NCBI GenBank assembly: GCA_934098505.1
Contig: CAKOOR010000001.1
Coordinates: forward strand, 62,001 to 126,000
DNA length: 64,000 nucleotides
Reading direction: 5' to 3'
Source: an uncultured Bacilli bacterium
GTDB lineage: Bacteria > Bacillota_I > Bacilli_A > RF39 > UBA660
Part shown: positions 52,306 to 60,304 of the stretch, piece after piece
How positions within the stretch are numbered: the stretch's first letter is position 1
Layout: each line of letters begins with the position of its first letter
The notes under the pieces: model-generated
Told to the model about the DNA's origin: nothing
Databases searched by the model: none
What the model saw: the letters and a program-made list of their open reading frames with translations, nothing else
Position numbers and translations under genes: made by a program

Positions 52306-53217
52306 TTAAATAGATTTACCATTTACAACTAAATTAACATCTGTAATACCCAAAGTGTCTTCAAAAGACTTACTAATAGCATATTTTACTTCTTCAATTA
52401 AAGAAGCATTAAAGAAATTATCTAAAAGGTAATTACTAAATTCTAATTTTATAGTATTTTCTTTAATCTCATAATCTAGAAGCTTAGCATTACTAGATAA
52501 AAAACTCATCAGATTTGATTGGTGAATAGGAGAAGATTTTAATTCTTCAATAATTATTTCCACCTTATCATCATTATCATTGGTAAAGATAGAAACGGGA
52601 ACAAGATGGTATTCATCATTAATGTTAGTATAATAGTATAAATTTAAGACATTCATCGTGAATATGTTATTAACATTATAAACTTTATTAATACCAAAAG
52701 ATTTAGTTAAAGTAAGGGGAAGCTTCTTTTTAGAAATAGGTAAGTAATCTAATTTTTCATTTTCGACAAAGAGCATTATTTCTTTAACTTCATCTAACTT
52801 AGTTAGTGAATAAATAAGCGATTCAATAGCTTTTTCTTCTGTATTACTGGTTAAATTTAAGAATTCTTTACTAAAATTAATTTTTAAAAGATTGTTTTCT
52901 AAAGAAAGATTAAGAATTTTGGTATCTTTAGGAATAAGAGGGGTGTAATTATCATCAATATATTTGGATTTAGGACTATCAATAGTAAGAGAAGTGATAA
53001 TATCCTTTATTTGAGATAAAAGATCAGTTTCATTATTACTAACAATTTTTGTTTCGACTAAAATATCTTTACTTAAAAGATAAATAGAGTGATATCTAGG
53101 TTCTTTAATAGTTACTTCTTCGCTATACTTATTATTAGTGGGGAATAGATAAACTAAAGTAAGGACAAATAAGGTTAAAAAAGAAATAAGTAATTTTCTT
53201 TTAATATTATTAAACAT
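52306..53217 (-). CDS. GerMN-domain protein (GerM/LpqB-like)
   Basis: 303 residues from ATG 53217, after AGGTGG. An N-terminal membrane segment (about 8-25) precedes two repeats of the GerMN fold: LLSQIKDIITSLTID and NLLKINFSKEFLNLTSNTEEKAIESLIYSLTKLDEVKEI, then a second set ending LDNFFNASLIEEVKYAISKSF. GerM contributes to spore germination and cortex synthesis in Bacillus. It is followed on the same strand by GerE- and SpoIIIAH-like genes upstream, which strengthens the sporulation assignment. Confidence 0.75.
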   Translation of the reverse strand: MFNNIKRKLLISFLTLFVLTLVYLFPTNNKYSEEVTIKEPRYHSIYLLSKDILVETKIVSNNETDLLSQIKDIITSLTIDSPKSKYIDDNYTPLIPKDTKILNLSLENNLLKINFSKEFLNLTSNTEEKAIESLIYSLTKLDEVKEIMLFVENEKLDYLPISKKKLPLTLTKSFGINKVYNVNNIFTMNVLNLYYYTNINDEYHLVPVSIFTNDNDDKVEIIIEELKSSPIHQSNLMSFLSSNAKLLDYEIKENTIKLEFSNYLLDNFFNASLIEEVKYAISKSFEDTLGITDVNLVVNGKSI

Positions 53218-53277
53218 AAAAACCACCTAATAAATTATATATTTACTTAGATAAAAAAAGACCATAGTTACTGGTCT

Positions 53278-53478
53278 TTAAAGATTAATCTCTTGTAATT
53301 TTAATAGTTCAATGATAGCGCTACTTCTACTAGTTACTCCTAGTTTTTGTATAACATTAGAAATATGATTACGGACAGTTTTTTCACTAATACGTAAAAT
53401 ACTGGCTATTTCTTTGGTGGTTTTGGTTTTAATGAGTAGGGTAAATATTTCTTTTTCTCTTTTAGTTAATAAATTCAT
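53278..53478 (-). CDS. GerE-like LuxR-type HTH regulator
   Basis: 66 residues forming just the LuxR-type helix-turn-helix: LTKREKEIFTLLIKTKTTKEIASILRISEKTVRNHISNVIQKLGV. GerE, the late mother-cell regulator of spore coat genes in Bacillus, is exactly such a stand-alone domain (74 residues). The nearby GerM- and SpoIIIAH-like genes support the reading, but small LuxR-type proteins exist in other roles. The minus-strand order is SpoIIIAH-like, GerE-like, GerM-like. Confidence 0.75.
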   Translation of the reverse strand: MNLLTKREKEIFTLLIKTKTTKEIASILRISEKTVRNHISNVIQKLGVTSRSSAIIELLKLQEINL

Positions 53479-53527
53479 AATATACCAACTTTCTATAGTA
53501 TTTTATGTTTTATTAGTATTTAGTTAA

Positions 53528-54019
53528 CTATTGAAATTTAATTGTGATATATTTTTTTGTATCAAACATACTTTGGACTTCTTTAATAATATTATTAGCA
53601 ATTAACTTGTCATGCTTAGTACTAGATATAACAATATTAATTTGATCCTTATTAATTTTAACAAAAGAGTCATATTCAAATTTTTCTTTTAATTTAGTTT
53701 CAATATTTTCTTCTAATCCTTTATTTTCATTTAATGTCATTAATTCTTCGTAAGCATTATTTTTTTCTGCTACTGTTTTTTCCTTATCAGTGATAGTGGT
53801 TTGTAAATTATTAATGTTATTTAATAATTCTTCATCAGCAGCAACACGAAGCGCTACTAAAGAAGTAGAAGGGGTAATCTTGGCATTGACAGCGGTATCG
53901 GCAGTTTTTTCTTGATTATTATATTCTTCTAAAATATTAGAAGGCATGCTAATATAATAAATACTTAAGACTAAAATAATACTAAATAGGGTTATAAACC
54001 ATAAATTTTGTTTGTTCAT
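53528..54019 (-). CDS. SpoIIIAH-like protein
   Basis: 163 residues. One N-terminal membrane segment (about 8-25), a polar linker, then LVALRVAADEELLNNINNLQ and a YscJ/FliF-like C-terminal ring domain (EKFEYDSFVKINKDQINIVIS, ANNIIKEVQSMFDT). SpoIIIAH forms the mother-cell ring of the channel that feeds the forespore. The other seven spoIIIA genes are not adjacent. GAGGATTA lies upstream of the start. Confidence 0.75.
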   Translation of the reverse strand: MNKQNLWFITLFSIILVLSIYYISMPSNILEEYNNQEKTADTAVNAKITPSTSLVALRVAADEELLNNINNLQTTITDKEKTVAEKNNAYEELMTLNENKGLEENIETKLKEKFEYDSFVKINKDQINIVISSTKHDKLIANNIIKEVQSMFDTKKYITIKFQ

Positions 54020-54361
54020 ATTAATCCTCTTTCTTCATTTAAATATATGTAAAGACAAAATTAATTATGAAAATAAGTTAGATAGTTAAATTTTGAGTTA
54101 AAAAAAGGGGTAATAAGTTTACTAAAAAGAAAAAAATTGCTAAATTCAAAAAAAATTAAAGAAGAGCGAAGATATTAATTGTTTAGTTGGGAACTTATGT
54201 GTTATGATATAGTTGAAAAAACTTTGTGACAATTCTATTTAACTTTGTTAGTTTAAGTTAATAGTAAAAAACTTAAGTAATAAAAGTCCCACCAAAGTTT
54301 TTTGGAGTAGTTAGAGGATAGACTGTAACTAATTGGCAGTACTTGTGAAAGGAGTCTTTTT
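54020..54361. other. intergenic region, about 340 bp
   Basis: Mostly very AT-rich. TATGATATAGTTG (54199-54211) may be a promoter for the 54362 gene. CCCACCAAAGTTTTTTGG (54288-54305) contains CCAAAGTTTTTTGG, a near-perfect inverted repeat. No ORF or RNA family was recognised. Confidence 0.4.
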
Positions 54362-54817
54362 ATGGCAAAAGATGTAAAAATATATGAAGTAGAGGAAGAA
54401 AAAAAGAATATTTCAGGTAATTCAAAAATCTTAATTGAATTAAATGAAACAGTAAGTAAAGAGTTGTTAAATAAATTAGCGGATGCTTTAGAAGATTTAT
54501 TTAAAGATGATGAATTCATGATAATTAAAGACAAGATTAAAGCTAAAGAAGTCATTAAAAAATTATTAGATGGCAAAGAAGAAAAGAAAAAAACGAAAGC
54601 ACCAGTTGAAGAGAAGTTAGCTGAACATATTATGAAATTAGCTCATGCTTTTAGAGAAAATGAAGCCGAAGCATTAGAAGTTGCTAATTCCATTTATGTT
54701 GCTTATTTAATGATGAAAGATGATATTAGTTTAGATAAAATTATGAAATATGCTGATTTTTCAATGCCAGAATTAGAGATGATTAAGTATTATCTAATAG
54801 AGAAGAATAACTTTTAA
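54362..54817 (+). CDS. hypothetical acidic helical protein (151 aa)
   Basis: 151 residues, a first half with KILIELNETVSKELLNKLADALEDLFKD and a C-terminal helical domain (AEHIMKLAHAFRENEAEALEVANSIYVAYLMM). AAAGGAG precedes ATG 54362. No membrane segment or known motif. A short hairpin (AATAATTAAAAGTTTTTTTC) follows. It may be co-expressed with the ABC transporter that starts 41 bases downstream, but there is no functional clue. Confidence 0.5.
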   Translation: MAKDVKIYEVEEEKKNISGNSKILIELNETVSKELLNKLADALEDLFKDDEFMIIKDKIKAKEVIKKLLDGKEEKKKTKAPVEEKLAEHIMKLAHAFRENEAEALEVANSIYVAYLMMKDDISLDKIMKYADFSMPELEMIKYYLIEKNNF

Positions 54818-54857
54818 TAATTAAAAGTTTTTTTCAATTAAAGAAAAAGGAGTTTAA

Positions 54858-55763
54858 ATGCTAGAATTAAAAAATGTAACAAAATATTATGGGGAAAATA
54901 AGGCAGTTGATAACTTATCTTTTACAGTAAAAGATGGGGAAATTTTTGGCTTATTAGGAGTTAATGGGGCCGGTAAAACCACCACATTTCGTATGATTAT
55001 AAATTTACTAGATAAGACAGAAGGAACAATTCTTTTAGATGGTAAACCAATTGATTATACTGTTACTGATAAAATTGGTTTCTTAACCGAAGAACGTAGT
55101 TTATTATTAAAACTAACCGTTTTAGAACAAGCTATTTTTTATGGAACTTTAAAAGGTTTAGATAAAAGATGCATTGAAGAAAGATTAGATGTTTTATTAG
55201 AAAAATTTCATATAACAGAGTATAAAAATCGTAAGATAAAAGAGTTAAGTAAAGGTAATCAGCAAAAAGTTCAGTTTATAACAGCAATTTTACATGAACC
55301 TAAGTTACTTATTTTAGATGAACCTTTTAGTGGTTTAGATCCAATCAATGTCGAGCAATTTATGGAAATGATAAACGAATTAAAGAAAAAAGGAACTTCG
55401 ATTATCTTTTCTTCCCACCGGATGGAACATGTCGAACTATTTTGTGATGAGTTAGTTATTTTAGTACATGGTAAGAGTGTTTTACAAGGTAATTTAAAAG
55501 ATATTAAGAAGCAATATCGAAGAAAAAATATTCATTTATGTGGTGATGGCAATATTGATAAAATTAAACAAATAGAAGGGGTAATTGATATTACTAAAGA
55601 AAGTGGTAGTAGTGAATATACTATTAAAATAGCTAATAATGATATTGTTGATAAAGTTTTTGAAGTAGTTAAAACATTTACTAATGTTACAAAATTTAGT
55701 GTGGAAGAACCAACTTTAAATGAAATCTTTATCAGTAAAGTAGGAGAAACATATGAAAACTAA
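54858..55763 (+). CDS. ABC transporter ATP-binding protein (NatA-like, DUF4162)
   Basis: 301 residues. Walker A is GVNGAGKTT (about 39-47), the ABC signature reads LSKGNQQKVQF, and Walker B is LLILDEPFSGLDP, followed by the H-loop SSHRM. The C-terminal 80 residues are the DUF4162 extension found in NatA-type exporters. AAAGGAG lies upstream. It overlaps the permease gene by 11 bases, so they form one transporter, probably a sodium, drug or peptide exporter. Confidence 0.92.
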   Translation: MLELKNVTKYYGENKAVDNLSFTVKDGEIFGLLGVNGAGKTTTFRMIINLLDKTEGTILLDGKPIDYTVTDKIGFLTEERSLLLKLTVLEQAIFYGTLKGLDKRCIEERLDVLLEKFHITEYKNRKIKELSKGNQQKVQFITAILHEPKLLILDEPFSGLDPINVEQFMEMINELKKKGTSIIFSSHRMEHVELFCDELVILVHGKSVLQGNLKDIKKQYRRKNIHLCGDGNIDKIKQIEGVIDITKESGSSEYTIKIANNDIVDKVFEVVKTFTNVTKFSVEEPTLNEIFISKVGETYEN

Positions 55764-57054
55764 GGCTTGGTTTTTAATAAAACAAAGTATTAAGAAAAAA
55801 ATGAATACAAAATGGTTTAAAATAGTTAATGTTTTACTTTGTATTTTGTTAATTGGGGTTATTAACATTGATAAAATAATTAATGTTTTTGGGGGAGATT
55901 TTAAAGAAACTATAAATATTTATTTGACTGGAGATAATAATTATTTAGAAGGATTTAATGCGTATTTTAATACTAATAAAAAGATATTAAATGATGAGAG
56001 AACTTATAATATTAATTATAGTATGGATAATATTGAGAAGTTAAAAGAGGATATTAATGATACTGATGATATCATTGTTAATATTAATTATGATGTAGAA
56101 AACTATTTAAAGGCTGATATTATTTCTTATAATAAAATAGATACTATTACTTATAATTTATTAAGTAGTAGTTTAACAGGAATGAAAAGTAGTATTGCTT
56201 TAAATTCTAATGGGTTATCTAGTGAAGAAATGGCTAAGATAACGAGTCCAATTAATATAAATAGAGTTATTACTAATGAAAAAGAAATAACGGCTAGTGA
56301 AGATGCTACCAATATGAGTTTAGTAGTCTTCTTGGTACCATTTTTTATGCTAATTGTTTTATTAGTTCAGATGATTGGGGCAGAGATAAATGATGAGAAA
56401 ACAACAAGAGGAATGGAAATAATTATTTCTAATGTTCCCGCAAAGGTACATTTTTTATGTAAAATAGCTAGTTCGACAATATTTGTTATTGCTCAATCTT
56501 TATTACTCTTACTATATAGTGGTATTGGCTTTTTAGTTCATGGCGGCATTGGTACTGGTCTTGGCAAGTCGAATATTATTGGCAATTTGTTTGCTTCCTT
56601 ACAGGCTAGTGGTACTTTGGCTATTCTTGCTAAAGGCGCACCAATTTTAATAATAATTTTCTTATTATCGTTCTTTATTTATGCAACTTTGGCTGGCGTT
56701 TTAGCATCTATGACAACTTCGACAGAAGATTTCCAACAATTACAAACCCCTTTAATGATAATTTTAATGTTAGGCTATTATATTGGAATTATGGCCTCAG
56801 CTTTTAAAGGATCAATATTCATTAAGACAATTAGTTATATTCCTTTCTTATCGTCGATGGTAGCACCAATTACTTATATTTTAGGAGAAACAAGTTTAAT
56901 TGATTTAGGCATATCAGCTATTGTTTTAGCTATAAGTTGTGTGGTTTTATTTAAATATGGTATTAGAGTTTATAAAGTAGGTATTTTAAATTATTCAAGT
57001 AAGGATTTATGGAAAAAAGTATTTAAATCGTTAAAAGTAAAGGATGGTATTTAA
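55753..57054 (+). CDS. ABC transporter permease (NatB-like)
   Basis: 433 residues. An N-terminal membrane segment (about 25-45) and a large extracytoplasmic loop (about 45-190) are followed by five or six membrane segments. ENDEKTTRGMEIIISNVP-like sequence (INDEKTTRGMEI) marks the ABC-2 permease coupling helix. It overlaps natA-like and is followed, overlapping by one base, by a thioredoxin-like membrane protein. Substrate unknown. Confidence 0.88.
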   Translation: MKTKAWFLIKQSIKKKMNTKWFKIVNVLLCILLIGVINIDKIINVFGGDFKETINIYLTGDNNYLEGFNAYFNTNKKILNDERTYNINYSMDNIEKLKEDINDTDDIIVNINYDVENYLKADIISYNKIDTITYNLLSSSLTGMKSSIALNSNGLSSEEMAKITSPININRVITNEKEITASEDATNMSLVVFLVPFFMLIVLLVQMIGAEINDEKTTRGMEIIISNVPAKVHFLCKIASSTIFVIAQSLLLLLYSGIGFLVHGGIGTGLGKSNIIGNLFASLQASGTLAILAKGAPILIIIFLLSFFIYATLAGVLASMTTSTEDFQQLQTPLMIILMLGYYIGIMASAFKGSIFIKTISYIPFLSSMVAPITYILGETSLIDLGISAIVLAISCVVLFKYGIRVYKVGILNYSSKDLWKKVFKSLKVKDGI

Positions 57055-57599
57055 TGCAAAATAAAAAATTAGAGATAGGCAGTATTATTCTTTTGACTTT
57101 AGTTGGGGTAGGTTTAATTATCTTTATGGTTTATTATTTAATAAGTAATAAAGATGTAAATAAAGTAACTACTAATTTAAAACCTAGTAGTTCTCATGCT
57201 AATCAAATAGATCAAGTGCCTATTAAAGATTTAGATATAGATGTTACTTTGGATACTTTACCTGAAACCGATGGTGTTTTAACTAGTTTAAACTTTAAGG
57301 AGTTTACTAATCTTTTTAAAACAAGAAAAAGAAGTATTTTAGTGGTTACGAAAACAGGATGTAGTTATTGTGAAGATTTTATTCCTAAGTTAAAAAATGT
57401 TTTAAGTAAATTAGGAATAAGTGCTTATGAAATTAATAAAAGTAATTTGAAGAAAACAGAGAATTTAGGTGATTACGTAGTAGTAACGGGGACACCTATT
57501 ACATTAATTATTGAAAATGGTAATATTGTTCATAGTTTTAGTGGCAGTACTGATGAACAAACGATTGAAGCTTTTTTAGACCTATACTATATAAGATAG
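57054..57599 (+). CDS. membrane-anchored thioredoxin-fold protein with CSYC
   Basis: 181 residues. A membrane segment (about 9-30), a polar linker, then a thioredoxin-like domain with KTGCSYCEDFIPKL and cis-Pro in VTGTPITLIIENG. The CxxC is intact, so a disulfide oxidoreductase or reductase on the outer face is likely. Its start overlaps the permease stop, so it is part of the ABC operon. A hairpin terminator follows immediately. Confidence 0.8.
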   Translation: MQNKKLEIGSIILLTLVGVGLIIFMVYYLISNKDVNKVTTNLKPSSSHANQIDQVPIKDLDIDVTLDTLPETDGVLTSLNFKEFTNLFKTRKRSILVVTKTGCSYCEDFIPKLKNVLSKLGISAYEINKSNLKKTENLGDYVVVTGTPITLIIENGNIVHSFSGSTDEQTIEAFLDLYYIR

Positions 57600-57611
57600 T
57601 ATGGTTTTTTT
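57584..57611 (+). terminator. intrinsic terminator of the ABC operon
   Basis: ATACTAT pairs with ATAGTAT, followed by GG and seven T. It begins in the last codons. Confidence 0.7.
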
Positions 57612-57660
57612 ATTTGTTAAAAAAAATTGGATAAGTGTGTAAAGGCTAAAGTTTATGCTT

Positions 57661-58165
57661 AATTTTTAACAAAATATGAAAATTTTTGAAGGAAAATGGA
57701 CTTCTGTTGAAAGATCAGGATAATATAGTTGATAGAGGTTGGAATGATATGTTTTATACGATTTCCGTTAATTTTGCTTTAGATCCGTGGTATAATTTAA
57801 GAGATGAAAGAGAAAAAAAGGCGGCCGATTGGTGTATTTTAATGAGTACGGAAGATTTGGCAACCTTTAGAAGAAAGGCGGAAGAAATTATGAGTAAAGA
57901 AGAAGCAGATAGGTTAATTAGCCGTGTAGAAGAATTGTCAAGCGATAAAGAAAACATTGCTTTATATACTAAACTTACAAATGATGAAATGGTCTTTAAT
58001 ACAAGATTAATGAATGCCAGCGAAGAAGCTGAAGAACGTGGTTCTAAAGAAAAAGCTTTAGAAATAGCTAAGAACTTTTTGAAAATGGGTTTAACTGATG
58101 AACAAATTGCAAATGGAACCGGATTATCTATTGAAGAAATCGAGATATTGAAAAAGCAATTCTAA
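57661..58165 (+). pseudogene. internally deleted Rpn-like gene
   Basis: The upstream block AAAATTTTTGAAGGAAA (57675-57691) matches 11049-11065, ahead of the intact gene. Near 57707 it jumps to the equivalent of 11645, GATCAGGATAATATAG, and continues in frame to the normal C-terminus (NGTGLSIEEIEILKK). About 580 bp with the start and nuclease core are missing. The remaining TTG-led frame (57686) is probably not functional. It lies between the ABC operon and the DGR. Confidence 0.75.
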
Positions 58166-58180
58166 ATAATTTTTTGTTAG

Positions 58181-58211
58181 AAAGTATAGAAAGAAAAATC
58201 TATACTTTTTT
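58181..58211 (+). terminator. intrinsic terminator after the Rpn-like remnant
   Basis: AAAGTATAGA pairs with TCTATACTTT, followed by T residues. Confidence 0.75.
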
Positions 58212-58293
58212 CGATGTAAAATATAAATTTTGTAACTGGTTTACATTTTACATAATAATTATAAAAAAGCTTTATAAAAAATTAATTACGTGA

Positions 58294-58299
58294 TACAAT
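58294..58299 (+). promoter_or_regulatory. candidate -10 box of the DGR operon
   Basis: TACAAT at 58294-58299 preceded 17 bp upstream by a weak TTTATA. It lies 29 bp ahead of the avd-like gene. Confidence 0.45.
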
Positions 58300-58327
58300 C
58301 ATGTAGAGTTTAATTGACAATAAAATA

Positions 58328-58675
58328 ATGGAAATAAAGTTTAAATTATTATCACAGACAGAAAAAGCGTTAGCGTATTTAAATCGATTGTTACCAAATT
58401 TACCTAAGAAAGCTAGTAATTTAAAGAGGCATATTGAAGACTGTCAGTACGATATGATGGAAAATCTCTTTGCTTATAATTTACAAAGGACTAATCGAGT
58501 AAAAGAAAAGTATATATATGATTATATGGTTAAATTATCAATGTATGATTATTATACAAGAGAACTTTATCATAAAAAATATATCAGTTCTCATCAATTA
58601 GCGTGCTTATCAAATATAATAATAGAAGCTAGAAAGATTGCCTATGGAGTTATCAGAAGTTTTGAATCTAAATAA
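58328..58675 (+). CDS. avd: Avd-like DGR accessory protein (four-helix bundle)
   Basis: 115 residues, basic, with four predicted helices (about 8-25, 30-58, 60-85, 90-112). The size, charge and four-helix layout, and the position directly before a DGR reverse transcriptase, are those of Avd, which forms a pentameric barrel that binds the reverse transcriptase and template RNA and is needed for mutagenic cDNA synthesis. The C-terminal YISSHQLACLSNIIIEARKIAYGVIRSF resembles the conserved last helix of the family. The RT gene overlaps its 3' end by 32 bases. Confidence 0.82.
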   Translation: MEIKFKLLSQTEKALAYLNRLLPNLPKKASNLKRHIEDCQYDMMENLFAYNLQRTNRVKEKYIYDYMVKLSMYDYYTRELYHKKYISSHQLACLSNIIIEARKIAYGVIRSFESK

Positions 58676-59834
58676 AAAAAATTTATATGATTCAATAGTA
58701 AATATACCTTATATTGAAAATGTTTATTATGAGGTACGATTAAAAACTAAACATCGAAGTAAAATAGTAAATTTTGAAAATTTTTATATGAGTAATATCA
58801 TAAATATATATGAATCTTTAAGAATAAAAGTTTATGAACATGGAAACTATAATGTTTTCCTAGTTAAAGAACCTAAATATCGAATTATAATGAGCGAAAA
58901 TATTTATGATAAAGTAGTTAATCATTTAATAAGTGAGTATATCTTATTACCCTTAATGGAACCAAGACTTATTCCCATGAATGTAGCAACAAGAAAAGAT
59001 AAAGGCTTAAAATTAGGATTAGCCTATACAAAAGAATATATAAATCATTTAAAAAGAAAATATGATAATTTTTATATTTTGAAATGCGATATTCATAAAT
59101 ATTTTTATAGTATTAATCATGAAAGACTAATAGAAAAATTAAGAAAAATAGTACCAGATGAAGATGTTATAGATGTAATAAAAAGTATTTTAAATTCTAC
59201 TTATCAAAATAATACTAATGAACAAATAAAAAGATTAGTAGATAAAGAATCCGAAATATTAAGAAAAGCTAATAATCCTTATATGAAAAAGAAATTTGAA
59301 GAACTAAGTACTATTCCTTATTATGAAGAAGGTAAGGGATTACCAATTGGCAATATGACTAGTCAATTATTTGCTATATACTATTTAAATGATTTAGATC
59401 ATTTTATTAAAGAACAATTACATATAAAATATTATGTTAGATATATGGATGATTTTATTTTAATGCATCCAGATAAAGAATATTTAAAATATTGTTTACA
59501 AGAAATAGAAAAAAAAGTAGCCGAAGAACAATTAAAATTAAATCAAAAAACGACAATAATAGCAATGAAAGATGGATTAAATTTCTTAGGATATCGTTTT
59601 GTTTTAAAAAAGAAAAAATTATTAGTTCTTATTAATGGTCAAACTAAAAGAAGAATTACTCATAAATTAAATAAATTAGCTAAAAATCCACCGGAAAATT
59701 ATCAAAGTGTGTTAGCAAGTTATAAAGGTTATTTAAGCAATTGTTGCAGTGGATCATTCATAAGAAAACATTCTTGGTTTGATGGAATAGATATGAAAGT
59801 AAAAAGAAAAGACGCTGTTATAGTAGTAGAGTAG
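58644..59834 (+). CDS. DGR reverse transcriptase
   Basis: 396 residues from ATG 58644; TTG 58638 is two codons earlier. RT motif 3 region is YILKCDIHKYFYSI. Motif 4 has PIGNMTSQLFA, the SQ form diagnostic of DGR and related RTs in place of the QG of retroviral enzymes (about residue 235). The catalytic YMDD is at about residue 267 (VRYMDDFIL). Motifs 6 and 7 follow (LNFLGYRFVL). No maturase or endonuclease domain, as in DGR enzymes. It should copy template RNA with frequent errors at adenines. Confidence 0.95.
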   Translation: MELSEVLNLNKKNLYDSIVNIPYIENVYYEVRLKTKHRSKIVNFENFYMSNIINIYESLRIKVYEHGNYNVFLVKEPKYRIIMSENIYDKVVNHLISEYILLPLMEPRLIPMNVATRKDKGLKLGLAYTKEYINHLKRKYDNFYILKCDIHKYFYSINHERLIEKLRKIVPDEDVIDVIKSILNSTYQNNTNEQIKRLVDKESEILRKANNPYMKKKFEELSTIPYYEEGKGLPIGNMTSQLFAIYYLNDLDHFIKEQLHIKYYVRYMDDFILMHPDKEYLKYCLQEIEKKVAEEQLKLNQKTTIIAMKDGLNFLGYRFVLKKKKLLVLINGQTKRRITHKLNKLAKNPPENYQSVLASYKGYLSNCCSGSFIRKHSWFDGIDMKVKRKDAVIVVE

Positions 59835-59848
59835 TAAAAGAGGTTAGT

Positions 59849-60226
59849 ATGTTTGTAGAATTATATCGAAATGATGGAAAATTTATAATTTGTTATAATG
59901 ATGATGCCTATATCCTACATAGTATATTTGGATATAAATTAGTAGGAGAAGGAAAAAATGATAAATTAGGATTTCCAGGGACAGTTTTAGAAAAAATAAT
60001 AGAAAAACTAGATAGTTTAAATATTAATTATCGAATTTATTATAAAAAAGAATTAGAAGATATTAAAGATTTTAAAAAAAGTAATAATTATAAAAGATAT
60101 TTAGAAGAAGGATTGTTGCAAGTAGAAATAGATAAAAAAGTAGATTTAATAAAATATAAATTAAGTAGATTAAGCTTAAAAGATGTTAATAAAGAATTAG
60201 AAAAAATACTTGATATAATAAAATAA
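59849..60226 (+). CDS. MutS domain I-like (MSL-type) DGR accessory protein
   Basis: 125 residues. YNDDAYILHSIFGYKLV, LGFPGTVLEKIIEKLDSLNINYRIYY follows the pattern of the mismatch-binding N-terminal domain of MutS (DDA..., a FP or GVP turn, then a helix and a short strand). MutS-like MSL proteins have been reported among DGR accessories, alongside Avd and HRDC proteins. It starts 14 bases after the RT with AGAGG upstream, so it is in the DGR operon. The C-terminal half is helical. The similarity was judged by eye. Confidence 0.65.
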   Translation: MFVELYRNDGKFIICYNDDAYILHSIFGYKLVGEGKNDKLGFPGTVLEKIIEKLDSLNINYRIYYKKELEDIKDFKKSNNYKRYLEEGLLQVEIDKKVDLIKYKLSRLSLKDVNKELEKILDIIK

Positions 60227-60304
60227 ATATTGGAAATAAGATTTACTTTTTTTGATTATATGGTATTATAGTAATAGATAAATAATAGAGGAGTGATGAA
60301 AATT

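Noticed and set aside
54240..54361. A structured small RNA (6S or SRP-like) before 54362
   Set aside because: Only a short inverted repeat is visible; no conserved core of a known RNA family could be found.
58644..59834. Group II intron maturase or retron RT
   Set aside because: No maturase or endonuclease domain, no intron ribozyme ends and no msr/msd. The SQ motif, Avd-like neighbour and A-only TR/VR differences show a DGR.
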